Of a stretch of DNA of 64,000 nt, positions 44,688 to 52,285 are shown in pieces. Position 1 is the first letter of the stretch; each line of letters begins with the position of its first letter. The DNA is from Clostridium beijerinckii (GTDB lineage: Bacteria; Bacillota; Clostridia; Clostridiales; Clostridiaceae): assembly GCF_018223745.1 (NCBI RefSeq), contig NZ_CP073653.1, positions 3,434,001 through 3,498,000 on the forward strand, written 5' to 3'. The notes below the pieces were generated by a model that did not search any database, was not told the DNA's origin, and saw only the letters and a list, made by a program, of their open reading frames with translations. A program made the position numbers and the translations under genes.

Positions 44688-46553
44688 ATGAGTAAAATAA
44701 AAGAATTCTTTGAAAATGAAGAAAAACGTACTTTTCTATTTTTATTTTTATCTGCTTTTGCATTGCTTATTAGTTTCTTACATATTGTAAATTTCAAAAT
44801 TGATATAGCTTGGGTGGCTATTATTTTATGTGGCTTCCCTATTGTAAAAGGCGCCATTGAAGGACTTATAACTGAATTTGATATTAAGGCAGACGTCTTA
44901 GTTGCCATTGCACTTGTTGCATCTATTTTAATTGGAGAAACTTTTGCTGCAGGTGAAGTTGCTTTTATTATGACATTGGGCGCGTTATTAGAGGAACATA
45001 CTGTTGCTAAAGCCCGTGCAGGTATTGAAAAGTTAGTAAATCTTACTCCAAGGACAGCTAGAATTGTACGTGATGGAATTGAAAGTATAATCCCTGCTGA
45101 AGAAGTTAAGGTTTTAGATATTCTCCGTGTGCTTCCTGGCGAAACTATTGCTGTTGATGGTCTCATTATTTCTGGACAAACGTCTATCAATCAAGCCGTA
45201 ATGACAGGTGAATCTATGCCAGTTGATAAAGGTGTAGGTGACGAAGTCTTCAGTGGAACAGTTAACCAATTTGGTGCATTTGATATGAAGTCCACAAAGG
45301 TTGACGAAGATAGTTCCCTAAAAAGAATGATCAAACTTGTTGAGTCTGCTGATGCAAGCAAAGCTAAAATTGTTGGAATGGCAGATAAATGGGCTACTTG
45401 GATAGTTGTAATTGCCCTTGTATCAGCAGCTGGCACTTGGTTTGTTACAGGAGAAATTATTCGTGCTGTTACAATACTTGTTGTATTCTGCCCTTGTGCT
45501 TTAGTTCTTGCAACTCCTACGGCCATAATGGCTGGCATAGGAAATGCTACAAAGCATGGTATTCTTGTTCGTGAAGGTGACGCACTTGAAAGATTAGCAA
45601 GTGTAAAAAGAATTGCATTCGATAAAACTGGTACTTTGACATATGGAAAGCCTGATGTTGTAGCAATTGAAAGTTTTAATGAAAATATTAATTCAGAAAA
45701 ACTACTTGAAGTAACAGCTTCTGCTGAACTTCGTTCCGAGCATCCTCTGGGTAAATCAATAGTTTCACACTTTAAAACCACGTCAAAATCTATCCCTGAA
45801 GATCCTCAACGATTCGAACTTATAGCTGGCCGTGGTGTTAAATCAATTATCAATGATGATACAATCTTTGCTGGAAATGCTGAACTACTAGCTGAAAGTT
45901 CTATAGAAATACCAAATAAAATATCGGACAAGGCATTAAGTTATATAAAAGAAGGTTGTACCGTTATCTATGTAGCTGTTAACTCACAAACTTCTGGTTT
46001 TATAGTTTTATCTGATACTTTACGAAAAGATTCTAAGTCAATGATTAAAAAGCTAAGCTCAATCAATGTAGAAAGTATCTTATTAACAGGAGATAATCCT
46101 AAAGCTGCTTCTCATATTGCTAAAAACGTAGGTATTATTAATGTTCACTCTGAATGTTTGCCAGAAGATAAATTATCTGTAATTGAAGAATATCAAAATA
46201 ACAATGAAATGATATGTATGATAGGCGATGGAATTAATGATGCTCCTGCACTAAAAAAAGCATATGTAGGTATCGCAATGGGCGGTGTTGGAAGTGATAT
46301 TGCTGTTGATGCAGCAGATATTGCTCTTGTTAGTGATGATATAAAAGCTCTTCCACATTTACTCAGTCTATCACAAAAGACCATGAATACAATCAAATGG
46401 AATTTATCTCTTTCTATGCTACTAAACTTTACAGCTATAATACTTGCAATGACAGGTATCTTAAATCCGATACTTGGAGCACTAGTTCATAACTTAGGCT
46501 CAGTTGCAGTTATTATAAATTCAGCATTACTATTAAACTTCAAAAGTGAATAA
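44688..46553 (+). CDS. P1B-type heavy-metal efflux ATPase without N-terminal HMA domain
   Basis: Encodes 621 aa from an ATG at 44688. Two N-terminal membrane helices are followed by TM3-4, actuator motif TGES (173-176), metal-site CPC (268-270) in the ion-binding helix, phosphorylation site DKTGT (D312), SEHPLG, GDGINDAPALKKA and two C-terminal helices with HNLGSVAVIINSALLL. The CPC motif with an HN-x-GS helix differs from the standard copper (CopA) final-helix motif and from the Zn/Cd signature. Cu(I) is suggested by the CsoR context, but Zn, Cd or Fe remain possible. It exports metal across the cytoplasmic membrane. Confidence 0.9.
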   Translation: MSKIKEFFENEEKRTFLFLFLSAFALLISFLHIVNFKIDIAWVAIILCGFPIVKGAIEGLITEFDIKADVLVAIALVASILIGETFAAGEVAFIMTLGALLEEHTVAKARAGIEKLVNLTPRTARIVRDGIESIIPAEEVKVLDILRVLPGETIAVDGLIISGQTSINQAVMTGESMPVDKGVGDEVFSGTVNQFGAFDMKSTKVDEDSSLKRMIKLVESADASKAKIVGMADKWATWIVVIALVSAAGTWFVTGEIIRAVTILVVFCPCALVLATPTAIMAGIGNATKHGILVREGDALERLASVKRIAFDKTGTLTYGKPDVVAIESFNENINSEKLLEVTASAELRSEHPLGKSIVSHFKTTSKSIPEDPQRFELIAGRGVKSIINDDTIFAGNAELLAESSIEIPNKISDKALSYIKEGCTVIYVAVNSQTSGFIVLSDTLRKDSKSMIKKLSSINVESILLTGDNPKAASHIAKNVGIINVHSECLPEDKLSVIEEYQNNNEMICMIGDGINDAPALKKAYVGIAMGGVGSDIAVDAADIALVSDDIKALPHLLSLSQKTMNTIKWNLSLSMLLNFTAIILAMTGILNPILGALVHNLGSVAVIINSALLLNFKSE

Positions 46554-46863
46554 AAGATTTATGCATTTTATTATCATAGTATTATTTCCCATATTAATTC
46601 ACTACCACAACATACATGAATTAATATCTGTATAAGTGATTTTTACACAAATATACAGCTTTATAAAGTCAAATAGGCCGAAAATAATACTTTCGACTTA
46701 TTTGACTTTTTCACTCATTTCCTAATTTGTAGTCCTCATCATCATAAAAAAGTAACTAAGCTATAATTCTACTAATTATAAATTAGCATTGTTATATGAT
46801 ACTACTCACCTCCCGTGGCGCTTGTCTCCATTATTTACAGAAAGAATAGGACTATTTATAAGA
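46554..46863. other. Intergenic region with bidirectional terminator
   Basis: 310 bp without a gene. A hairpin at 46665-46711 (AAAGTCAAATA and complement, inner CGAAA/TTTCG) has T runs on both flanks and separates the ATPase gene from the convergent acetyltransferase gene. Confidence 0.65.
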
Positions 46864-47367
46864 TTATAGTATCCTCTCAAATGCTATTCTTTTATTTCCG
46901 TCTTCTAAATAGATTATCCCACAATACTGGAATTTGTTTTTCTTAAGCAACTTTTGCATAGATATATTTTCTTCATGTGTATCTATTTTTATGCTATGTA
47001 CCCCTTTACTTAAACAAAGTTCTTCCACATTTTTAATAATTTTAGATGATAAGCCTAATCCTTTATAAGTGTTATCTACAGCTATCCTATGAATAACTGC
47101 ATATTGGCTATTAGTAATCCATTCGCCTTCATAAATAGAATCATATGTTTTTTCTCCGTCAAAAGAAACCGCTGCCGTAGCAACAATATTATTGTCTTTT
47201 AATAAAATATAGCTATGTTTATTAGCAATATCATTTCTTATTGTTTCAGAGTTAGGATAATTGTTCTGCCATTGATTAATTCCTTGTTCTTTAAAGTAAG
47301 ATTGTGCCTGCTTAATAATGTTCATTATATCATTTATATCTGTTTCAAATGCTTTTCTAAATTCCAT
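46864..47367 (-). CDS. GNAT-family N-acetyltransferase
   Basis: Encodes 167 aa from an ATG at 47367 with AGGAGA upstream. The acetyl-CoA-binding motif A is present (VIHRIAVDNTYKGLGLSSKIIKNVEELCLSKG in outline; core RIAVDNTYKGLGLSSK), then IDTHEENISMQKLLKKNKFQYCG. It transfers an acetyl group to an amine; the substrate is unknown. It is monocistronic. Confidence 0.9.
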   Translation of the reverse strand: MEFRKAFETDINDIMNIIKQAQSYFKEQGINQWQNNYPNSETIRNDIANKHSYILLKDNNIVATAAVSFDGEKTYDSIYEGEWITNSQYAVIHRIAVDNTYKGLGLSSKIIKNVEELCLSKGVHSIKIDTHEENISMQKLLKKNKFQYCGIIYLEDGNKRIAFERIL

Positions 47368-47791
47368 TTCTATTCTCCTCTATGCGAATAAATTTATATA
47401 TTTCAATAAATAATCTATCCTCTAATTAAGTTTATACGTTCTAGTCCTAATTGAGCAACTTATCAAACTTTCAATTACCACTAGTGTATACCAATTTAGT
47501 TTAAACCTCAATTATATTTTCATAAGGCTTAGCTAAATACTGCGCTATTCTTAAATAACTCTATAAAATCACGGAATAAAAAATAAGCGTAAATACTACC
47601 AAAAATCATTTAGTAATATTTGCACTTAGATAATACTAAAGTACATTAAATTATTGTTTATTAATATCCATTACCACTCATTTGCTTTAGACAAACTTAT
47701 AATGCCACTTATACAATCTTTTAAAGAGAATATATTTTCTCTACCTTCACATAATAAATCTGAGATAAGATTAATGAAAGGGGTTCTTAAA
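47368..47791. other. Intergenic region upstream of small secreted protein gene
   Basis: 424 bp. An open frame runs in from 47654, but its upstream part has no start site and reads as non-coding. No leader RNA or clear operator was recognised. Confidence 0.4.
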
Positions 47792-48112
47792 TTGAAGAAA
47801 TTTATTTCAATATTTTCTATTTTTTTATTTCTATCATTTAGCATTACTACTGCTACAGTAGCTGATATAAATCAACCACGAACTTTTAAAGAAGGATTTT
47901 ATAACATACGAGATTTAGGCCTTATGGAAAATGTTTCTTACAGTGTACAGAATTTATCTGAATATAGAGGATTTATGGTTGTATTTGATTCTGAACAGAA
48001 AATACAACAAGCTATTTCCTTAGATCCACGCTCTCAAAAGTTTCCACTTAAACCCATTCGAAATAGTGATAGAATTGTAATATTGGGTCAAGGCGCGTTA
48101 ACTTTTTCTTAA
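47792..48112 (+). CDS. Small secreted protein, paralogue of 30947-31264
   Basis: The chosen start is TTG at 47792, 8 bp after AAAGGGG; it gives 106 aa, one more than its paralogue. An ATG at 47774 is in frame but has a poor site. The signal peptide spans residues 1-25 (FISIFSIFLFLSFSITTATVA). The mature domain shares with the paralogue the pattern FYNIRDLGL, MVVFDSEQ, LKPIRNSDRIVILGQGALTFS. I do not recognise the family. A bidirectional terminator follows. Confidence 0.75.
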   Translation: MKKFISIFSIFLFLSFSITTATVADINQPRTFKEGFYNIRDLGLMENVSYSVQNLSEYRGFMVVFDSEQKIQQAISLDPRSQKFPLKPIRNSDRIVILGQGALTFS

Positions 48113-48200
48113 ATAAAATTACATTTCTCAATTATCGTTTATAATTAAGAGTATATTTTCTTTAAATACTGTACATAATTAAAATGCAATTTCATAGAAC

Positions 48201-48249
48201 AAAAAAGAGATAGCTTTATTATTATCTACCTAGTTTAAATGCTATCTCT
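48201..48249. terminator. Bidirectional terminator
   Basis: AGAGATAGC and its complement, with T runs on both strands, lie between the secreted protein gene and the kinase remnant. Confidence 0.75.
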
Positions 48250-48293
48250 ATTTCTTTTTATTTTTTAGTTCCAAATTATTATCTTAAATATAC

Positions 48294-48479
48294 TCAAAGT
48301 TCAATAATCATATCATTCATCTCATCAGATTGTGTTATTATCCTGCTTAAATAGTTATCAATTCTAACTTTATCAGAAGCTATCATTCCTAATTGAACTA
48401 ATCCTCTAATTACTGATAATGATTTTTTAAAATCATGAACGGCTGTTGTAATTAATTCACTTATTGATTTTAAATTAAC
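48294..48479 (-). pseudogene. Histidine-kinase HisKA-like remnant
   Basis: A 61-codon open stretch ending in TGA, with no usable start codon and a stop immediately upstream. It reads LITTAVHDFKKSLSVIRGL, then QLGMIASDKVRIDNYLSRII and SDEMNDMIIEL. The H-D-F-K-x-S-L-x-x-I-x-G pattern is that of a dimerisation/phosphoacceptor hairpin, with the histidine retained. It has no ATPase domain. It is most likely the remains of a sensor kinase. Confidence 0.5.
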
Positions 48480-48614
48480 TTAAAATATTATGGGAATATA
48501 TATTTAATAGAAATAAAATTCTATTGACATTAATTTATTAAAATGTTAATCTGGTTTTGTTCAATTTAATTATGTTATATATTATTTTAATCAATTTTAA
48601 TATGGAGGTTCGTT

Positions 48615-49016
48615 ATGAGTTTAATTGGTCTAACTAAAGGTACAGATTTAGAAGAAAAAATTAATGAAATGTGGAAAGCAGAAGCAATAGGTGCTGCAAC
48701 TTATCAAGCTTTTGCAATAGTCGCTCAGGAAAAAGGTCTACCTGAATTAGCAGATGAACTAAAAAAGATTTCTGCTGATGAGGCTCGTCATGGCGGATTA
48801 TATGCATCACTAAATGGCCATACAAATGAAAATTTACGTGATGCTTTGAGTTCAATGTCTATTGGGGAAATCTCTGCAGGAGAAAAAATAAAAGAATTAT
48901 CTAATATTCTTGATAAATTAGGTCTTAAAGAAGCAGCTCAAGCTGTACATACTGCTGGCGAAGATGAGTGTAGACATGGTGAGATTTTAAAAGAGTTGAT
49001 TGAAAAATATTTATAG
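48615..49016 (+). CDS. Rubrerythrin-like diiron protein without rubredoxin domain
   Basis: Encodes 133 aa from an ATG at 48615 with TGGAGG upstream. It is a four-helix ferritin-like domain with the diiron carboxylate/histidine pattern (KAEAIGAATYQAF, DEARHGG, GEDECRHGEIL). The C-terminal rubredoxin domain of classical rubrerythrin is absent. Family members reduce H2O2 or protect against oxygen in anaerobes. It is monocistronic, followed by a strong hairpin. Confidence 0.88.
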   Translation: MSLIGLTKGTDLEEKINEMWKAEAIGAATYQAFAIVAQEKGLPELADELKKISADEARHGGLYASLNGHTNENLRDALSSMSIGEISAGEKIKELSNILDKLGLKEAAQAVHTAGEDECRHGEILKELIEKYL

Positions 49017-49532
49017 TGGATGAACTAATATAAATCTAACCTATAATTAATTTATCTATAATAAGCTCTATAAAAATATAAGTTTAATTCAAAATGCAAA
49101 AAATATAATAACACTAAACTTGAGATTTTGATTTGAAGCTTAAGTTTAGTGTTATTGCACACAATTATTTTTTAATTTTTATAACTCATCTCTAACAAGT
49201 CTTTTTGATCTCATCCTTCTATCAATTCCTTTTTTCTGAAATTCATATGAATTAGGCTTTTCCTTAATGACTATCTAAAATTCTTAAAAATTATTTCAAA
49301 AATCTTATTCTTATTATTCATATCTACAATTATAGTCTTATATAGTTTTCGCACTGAAAATTTAAAGTTTCAAGTTAATGCTTATTATTTTTATTAAGTC
49401 ACTTTAATCTTTCTAAAGTTTAACTACAAGCATGATTATAAATTTTATTCCATATGCACAGGTTCGAATAAATTTTATAAATAAAGAAAGCCTATGAGTA
49501 TATAGTTAAATTAAAACATATGGAGGATTAAA
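49017..49532. other. Intergenic region with terminator and coding remnant
   Basis: 516 bp. A 15-bp hairpin (AATAACACTAAACTT and complement, 49107-49156) terminates the rubrerythrin-like gene. On the minus strand 49179-49274 reads IKEKPNSYEFQKKGIDRR, then MRSKRLVRDEL and a stop, without an upstream start; it looks like the tail of a lost gene. Confidence 0.5.
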
Positions 49533-50579
49533 ATGAATTTATTAAAAAAATCGAAATTGATTATTATAGTTATTCTATTATTATCAAATATAATTCCATA
49601 TAATACATATGCTTTACAAAACACTACCGCTCAACCTCAACTCAAAGTAGCTGTATTTATAAATAATTTCGAAGATTTATTTCTTTATGAAGTAAAGAAA
49701 AATTTAGAAGATATTCAAATTGAAAATGCAGGTAAAGTTGAATTTACCTTTTTTGATGCAAAAGAAAATCAAAGTATTCAAAATGAGAGCATTGAAAATG
49801 CACTTAATGAGGATTTTAACCTTTTTGTAATACGTCCTGTTAGTAAAAGCCTAAACGATATTGAAGGTACTTTTAATAAAATACAACAAAAGAATATTCC
49901 ATTAATTATCTTATACGAAAAAACTCCACCGATAGTAAACTTACTTAGACCTTACCGCAATAGATCTATAATCCTTAATACAGATCTTGCTCAATCTGGT
50001 ATTCTTGAAGGTAAAATTCTAGCCAATGCTTGGAATGCAAATAAAGATGCTCTAGATAAAAATAAAGATAATATAATGCAATATATTCTCATAAAAGGTC
50101 CATCTGATAGCAATATAACAGCTCTAAGAAACAAATATTCAATTCAGGCAATAAATGAATCTGGAATAAAAACTCAGGAAATTTCATCAGTCACCTGTGA
50201 TTTTCTAGAGGAATGCGCAAGAACTTCTGTAGCGTCGCTGTTTTTAAATTACAGTAATAAAATTGAAGCCATAATAGCTAATAGTGATTCCATGGCAATA
50301 GGTGCTGTTAAGGGACTTCAAAAATATGGATACAATAAAGGAGATTCCTCTAAGTATATTCCAGTTGTTGGAGTTGATGCCTTACCAGAGGCACAAGAAC
50401 TAATTGCAAAAGGATTTATGACAGGTACTGTTAAGCAAGATCCACGCGAACATGCAAATGCAATTTATTCTATAGGAATGAATTTAGTTTCTGGTGCTCC
50501 TCCTCTCAGCGGTACTAATTATAAATTTGATGAAACTGGAGTCGCAATTGAGCTGCCTTATTCTGAATATGTTAAATAA
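49533..50579 (+). CDS. Secreted galactose-binding-protein homologue (type I periplasmic-binding fold), copy 1
   Basis: Encodes 348 aa from an ATG at 49533 with TGGAGG upstream. It has a signal peptide (residues 1-28) without a lipobox, then a two-lobed sugar-binding fold close to MglB: VAVFINNFEDLFLYEV, GILEGKILANAW, NKIEAIIANSDSMAIGAVKGLQKYGY, VVGVDALPEAQELI and GTVKQDPREHANAI. The segment carrying the galactose-binding His-Asp-Arg triad in MglB reads KGPSDSNITALR here, keeping only the arginine. No permease or ATPase gene is nearby, so it is an orphan. It may be a sensor or scavenging protein rather than a transporter component. Confidence 0.85.
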   Translation: MNLLKKSKLIIIVILLLSNIIPYNTYALQNTTAQPQLKVAVFINNFEDLFLYEVKKNLEDIQIENAGKVEFTFFDAKENQSIQNESIENALNEDFNLFVIRPVSKSLNDIEGTFNKIQQKNIPLIILYEKTPPIVNLLRPYRNRSIILNTDLAQSGILEGKILANAWNANKDALDKNKDNIMQYILIKGPSDSNITALRNKYSIQAINESGIKTQEISSVTCDFLEECARTSVASLFLNYSNKIEAIIANSDSMAIGAVKGLQKYGYNKGDSSKYIPVVGVDALPEAQELIAKGFMTGTVKQDPREHANAIYSIGMNLVSGAPPLSGTNYKFDETGVAIELPYSEYVK

Positions 50580-50652
50580 TAATAAGTTCCTTAATTGTAA
50601 ATTTATACATCTTTATCATTTATGCATATACTTGTTCTAAAATAATATTTTT

Positions 50653-50684
50653 ATAAGTCCCTTATCTTTAGGGGCTTATTTTTC
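50653..50684 (+). terminator. Terminator after first binding-protein gene
   Basis: ATAAG and CCC pair with GGG and CTTAT, followed by TTTTTC. Confidence 0.7.
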
Positions 50685-50863
50685 ATAAAATTTTACTAGT
50701 ACACACTAGCTTGTAACTCGTTAATAAACTTATCTAAAAAGATATTTACTTTATTTTTATTGCACTTTTTATTTTATAATCTTAGAATAAATTTTATATT
50801 TATACCAAACCTAATGATGAGTATTATGATTTAAAACAGTTACATGAGTTGGAGGATTATTTG

Positions 50864-51931
50864 ATGAAGACATTTCAAAAAATAATAGTATTCATTCAAA
50901 TTGTGTTAATTATATTCATACTAATAAATATATCTCAAGTTAATACATTTGCTAGTTCAAGTTTAAATGTTAGCAATAGTAAAGTAGCTAATGTTGCAGT
51001 ATTACTATATAGTTTTGATGATCCCTATATGTTAGAAATTAAAAAGAGTTTGGAGAATATTGAAAATCAAAATAAAGATAAAGTCCACTTTACTTTTTAT
51101 GATGGAAAAAATAATATGGCTGTACAAAACGAAACAATAGATTCTCTTCGCAAGAGTAGTATTGATTTATTTATATTGAAACTAGCTGATACAAAAGAAG
51201 AAACCATAAAAAACATCATGCTTAATCTAAAAAATGTTCCAATTATTTTTATGGAAGTTATTCCCGAAGTTGTATCAAAAGTTTCCAAACTTTACAGTAA
51301 AGCTGTTTTTCTGTATTCAACTTCAAGCCACGAAGGTGTTTTGCAAGGTAAAATTCTTGTAGATAAATGGAATACTGATAAGAAATTTTTAGACAAGAAT
51401 AATGATAATATTTTGCAATACATTTTGCTAAAAGGTGAAGCTAATAACCCATATGCTATTGAAAGAACAAATGATGTTATTTCAACAATTAATGGAGCCG
51501 GGATACAAACAGAACAGCTTGCTCTAGTAAATGCCAATTGGTTTAGAGAATTAGCTAAAACTTCAGTTGATAATCTATTTCTCAAATATGATGGTAGAAT
51601 TGAAGCAATAATTGCTAATAATGATGCAATGGCTTTAGGCGCTATTGAAGCACTACAAAAATATGGATATAACAAAGGGAACAAAAATAAGAATATAGCC
51701 GTTGTTGGAATTGATGGTCTGGAAGAAGCCAAAAATTTAATAGACAAAGGATTAATGACTGGCACCCTTATTCAAGATACGAAAATGGTAGCTGAAGCCT
51801 TTTATAATATTGGAATGAATTTAATTAACAATGAACCCCCTATAGCAAATACACCTTACAAACTAGATAATGGAGTAATTACGATTCCAGAGTCTTATAA
51901 GCCATATACAGGTCCAGTTATTAGCTCATAA
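50864..51931 (+). CDS. Secreted galactose-binding-protein homologue, copy 2
   Basis: Encodes 355 aa. The ATG at 50864 follows TTGGAGG by 8 bp; the apparent upstream start lies inside that site. The signal peptide (about 1-32) has no lipobox. The fold is as in copy 1: VAVLLYSFDDPYMLEI, GVLQGKILVDKW, RIEAIIANNDAMALGAIEALQKYGYN, VVGIDGLEEAKNLI and GTLIQDTKMVAEAF. The ligand segment reads KGEANNPYAIER, so the MglB His and Asp are replaced here too. The two copies differ considerably, so the duplication is old. Each has its own terminator. Confidence 0.85.
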   Translation: MKTFQKIIVFIQIVLIIFILINISQVNTFASSSLNVSNSKVANVAVLLYSFDDPYMLEIKKSLENIENQNKDKVHFTFYDGKNNMAVQNETIDSLRKSSIDLFILKLADTKEETIKNIMLNLKNVPIIFMEVIPEVVSKVSKLYSKAVFLYSTSSHEGVLQGKILVDKWNTDKKFLDKNNDNILQYILLKGEANNPYAIERTNDVISTINGAGIQTEQLALVNANWFRELAKTSVDNLFLKYDGRIEAIIANNDAMALGAIEALQKYGYNKGNKNKNIAVVGIDGLEEAKNLIDKGLMTGTLIQDTKMVAEAFYNIGMNLINNEPPIANTPYKLDNGVITIPESYKPYTGPVISS

Positions 51932-51948
51932 ACAGTCTAAAGAATTTA

Positions 51949-51987
51949 AAAATAGCGAGTATACTTTATAAGTAGACTCACTATTTT
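51949..51987 (+). terminator. Terminator after second binding-protein gene
   Basis: AAAATAG and GAGT pair with ACTC and CTATTTT; a short T-rich tail follows. Confidence 0.65.
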
Positions 51988-52060
51988 CTTAACTTAAATA
52001 CGTTGCCTAAACAGCATTCTACGAACTACTATATATAAAACTTACCATTAGATTTAAAAT

Positions 52061-52144
52061 TCATTTTTTCCTATCTCTTTTGCTTATAGCAACCAAAGCA
52101 CATGCAATAGCAGCACCTACTGCAATTAAAATAGAATTACTCAT
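52061..52144 (-). CDS. 27-aa single-pass membrane peptide
   Basis: Starts at an ATG at 52144 with GAAGGAG 8 bp upstream. It encodes a hydrophobic helix SILIAVGAAIACALVAI followed by SKRDRKK, the layout of small bacterial membrane proteins oriented with the basic tail inside. No family was recognised. Confidence 0.5.
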   Translation of the reverse strand: MSNSILIAVGAAIACALVAISKRDRKK

Positions 52145-52285
52145 TAAAATACTCCTTCAAACTCCTATTTATAATTGACTATAACATATTTAAAAATATA
52201 TCACGATTTACTCATCGAAATCAATGTTTTCATTAATCGCTGATTAAATTATAAATCGAATGTCATTATTTCTCTTTCATAAATA

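Noticed and set aside
46780-46820. Minus-strand GGGAGGTGAG resembling a strong ribosome binding site
   Set aside because: All frames close within a few codons; no small gene follows.
14029-48249. Near-identical AGAGATAGC hairpins at 14029-14076 and 48201-48249 as a dispersed repeat element
   Set aside because: Both are typical terminators and similarity stops at the stem; chance similarity of terminators is enough.
49179-49274. Basic peptide frame on the minus strand ending RLVRDEL
   Set aside because: No start codon or site; upstream stop; treated as a remnant in the intergenic entry.
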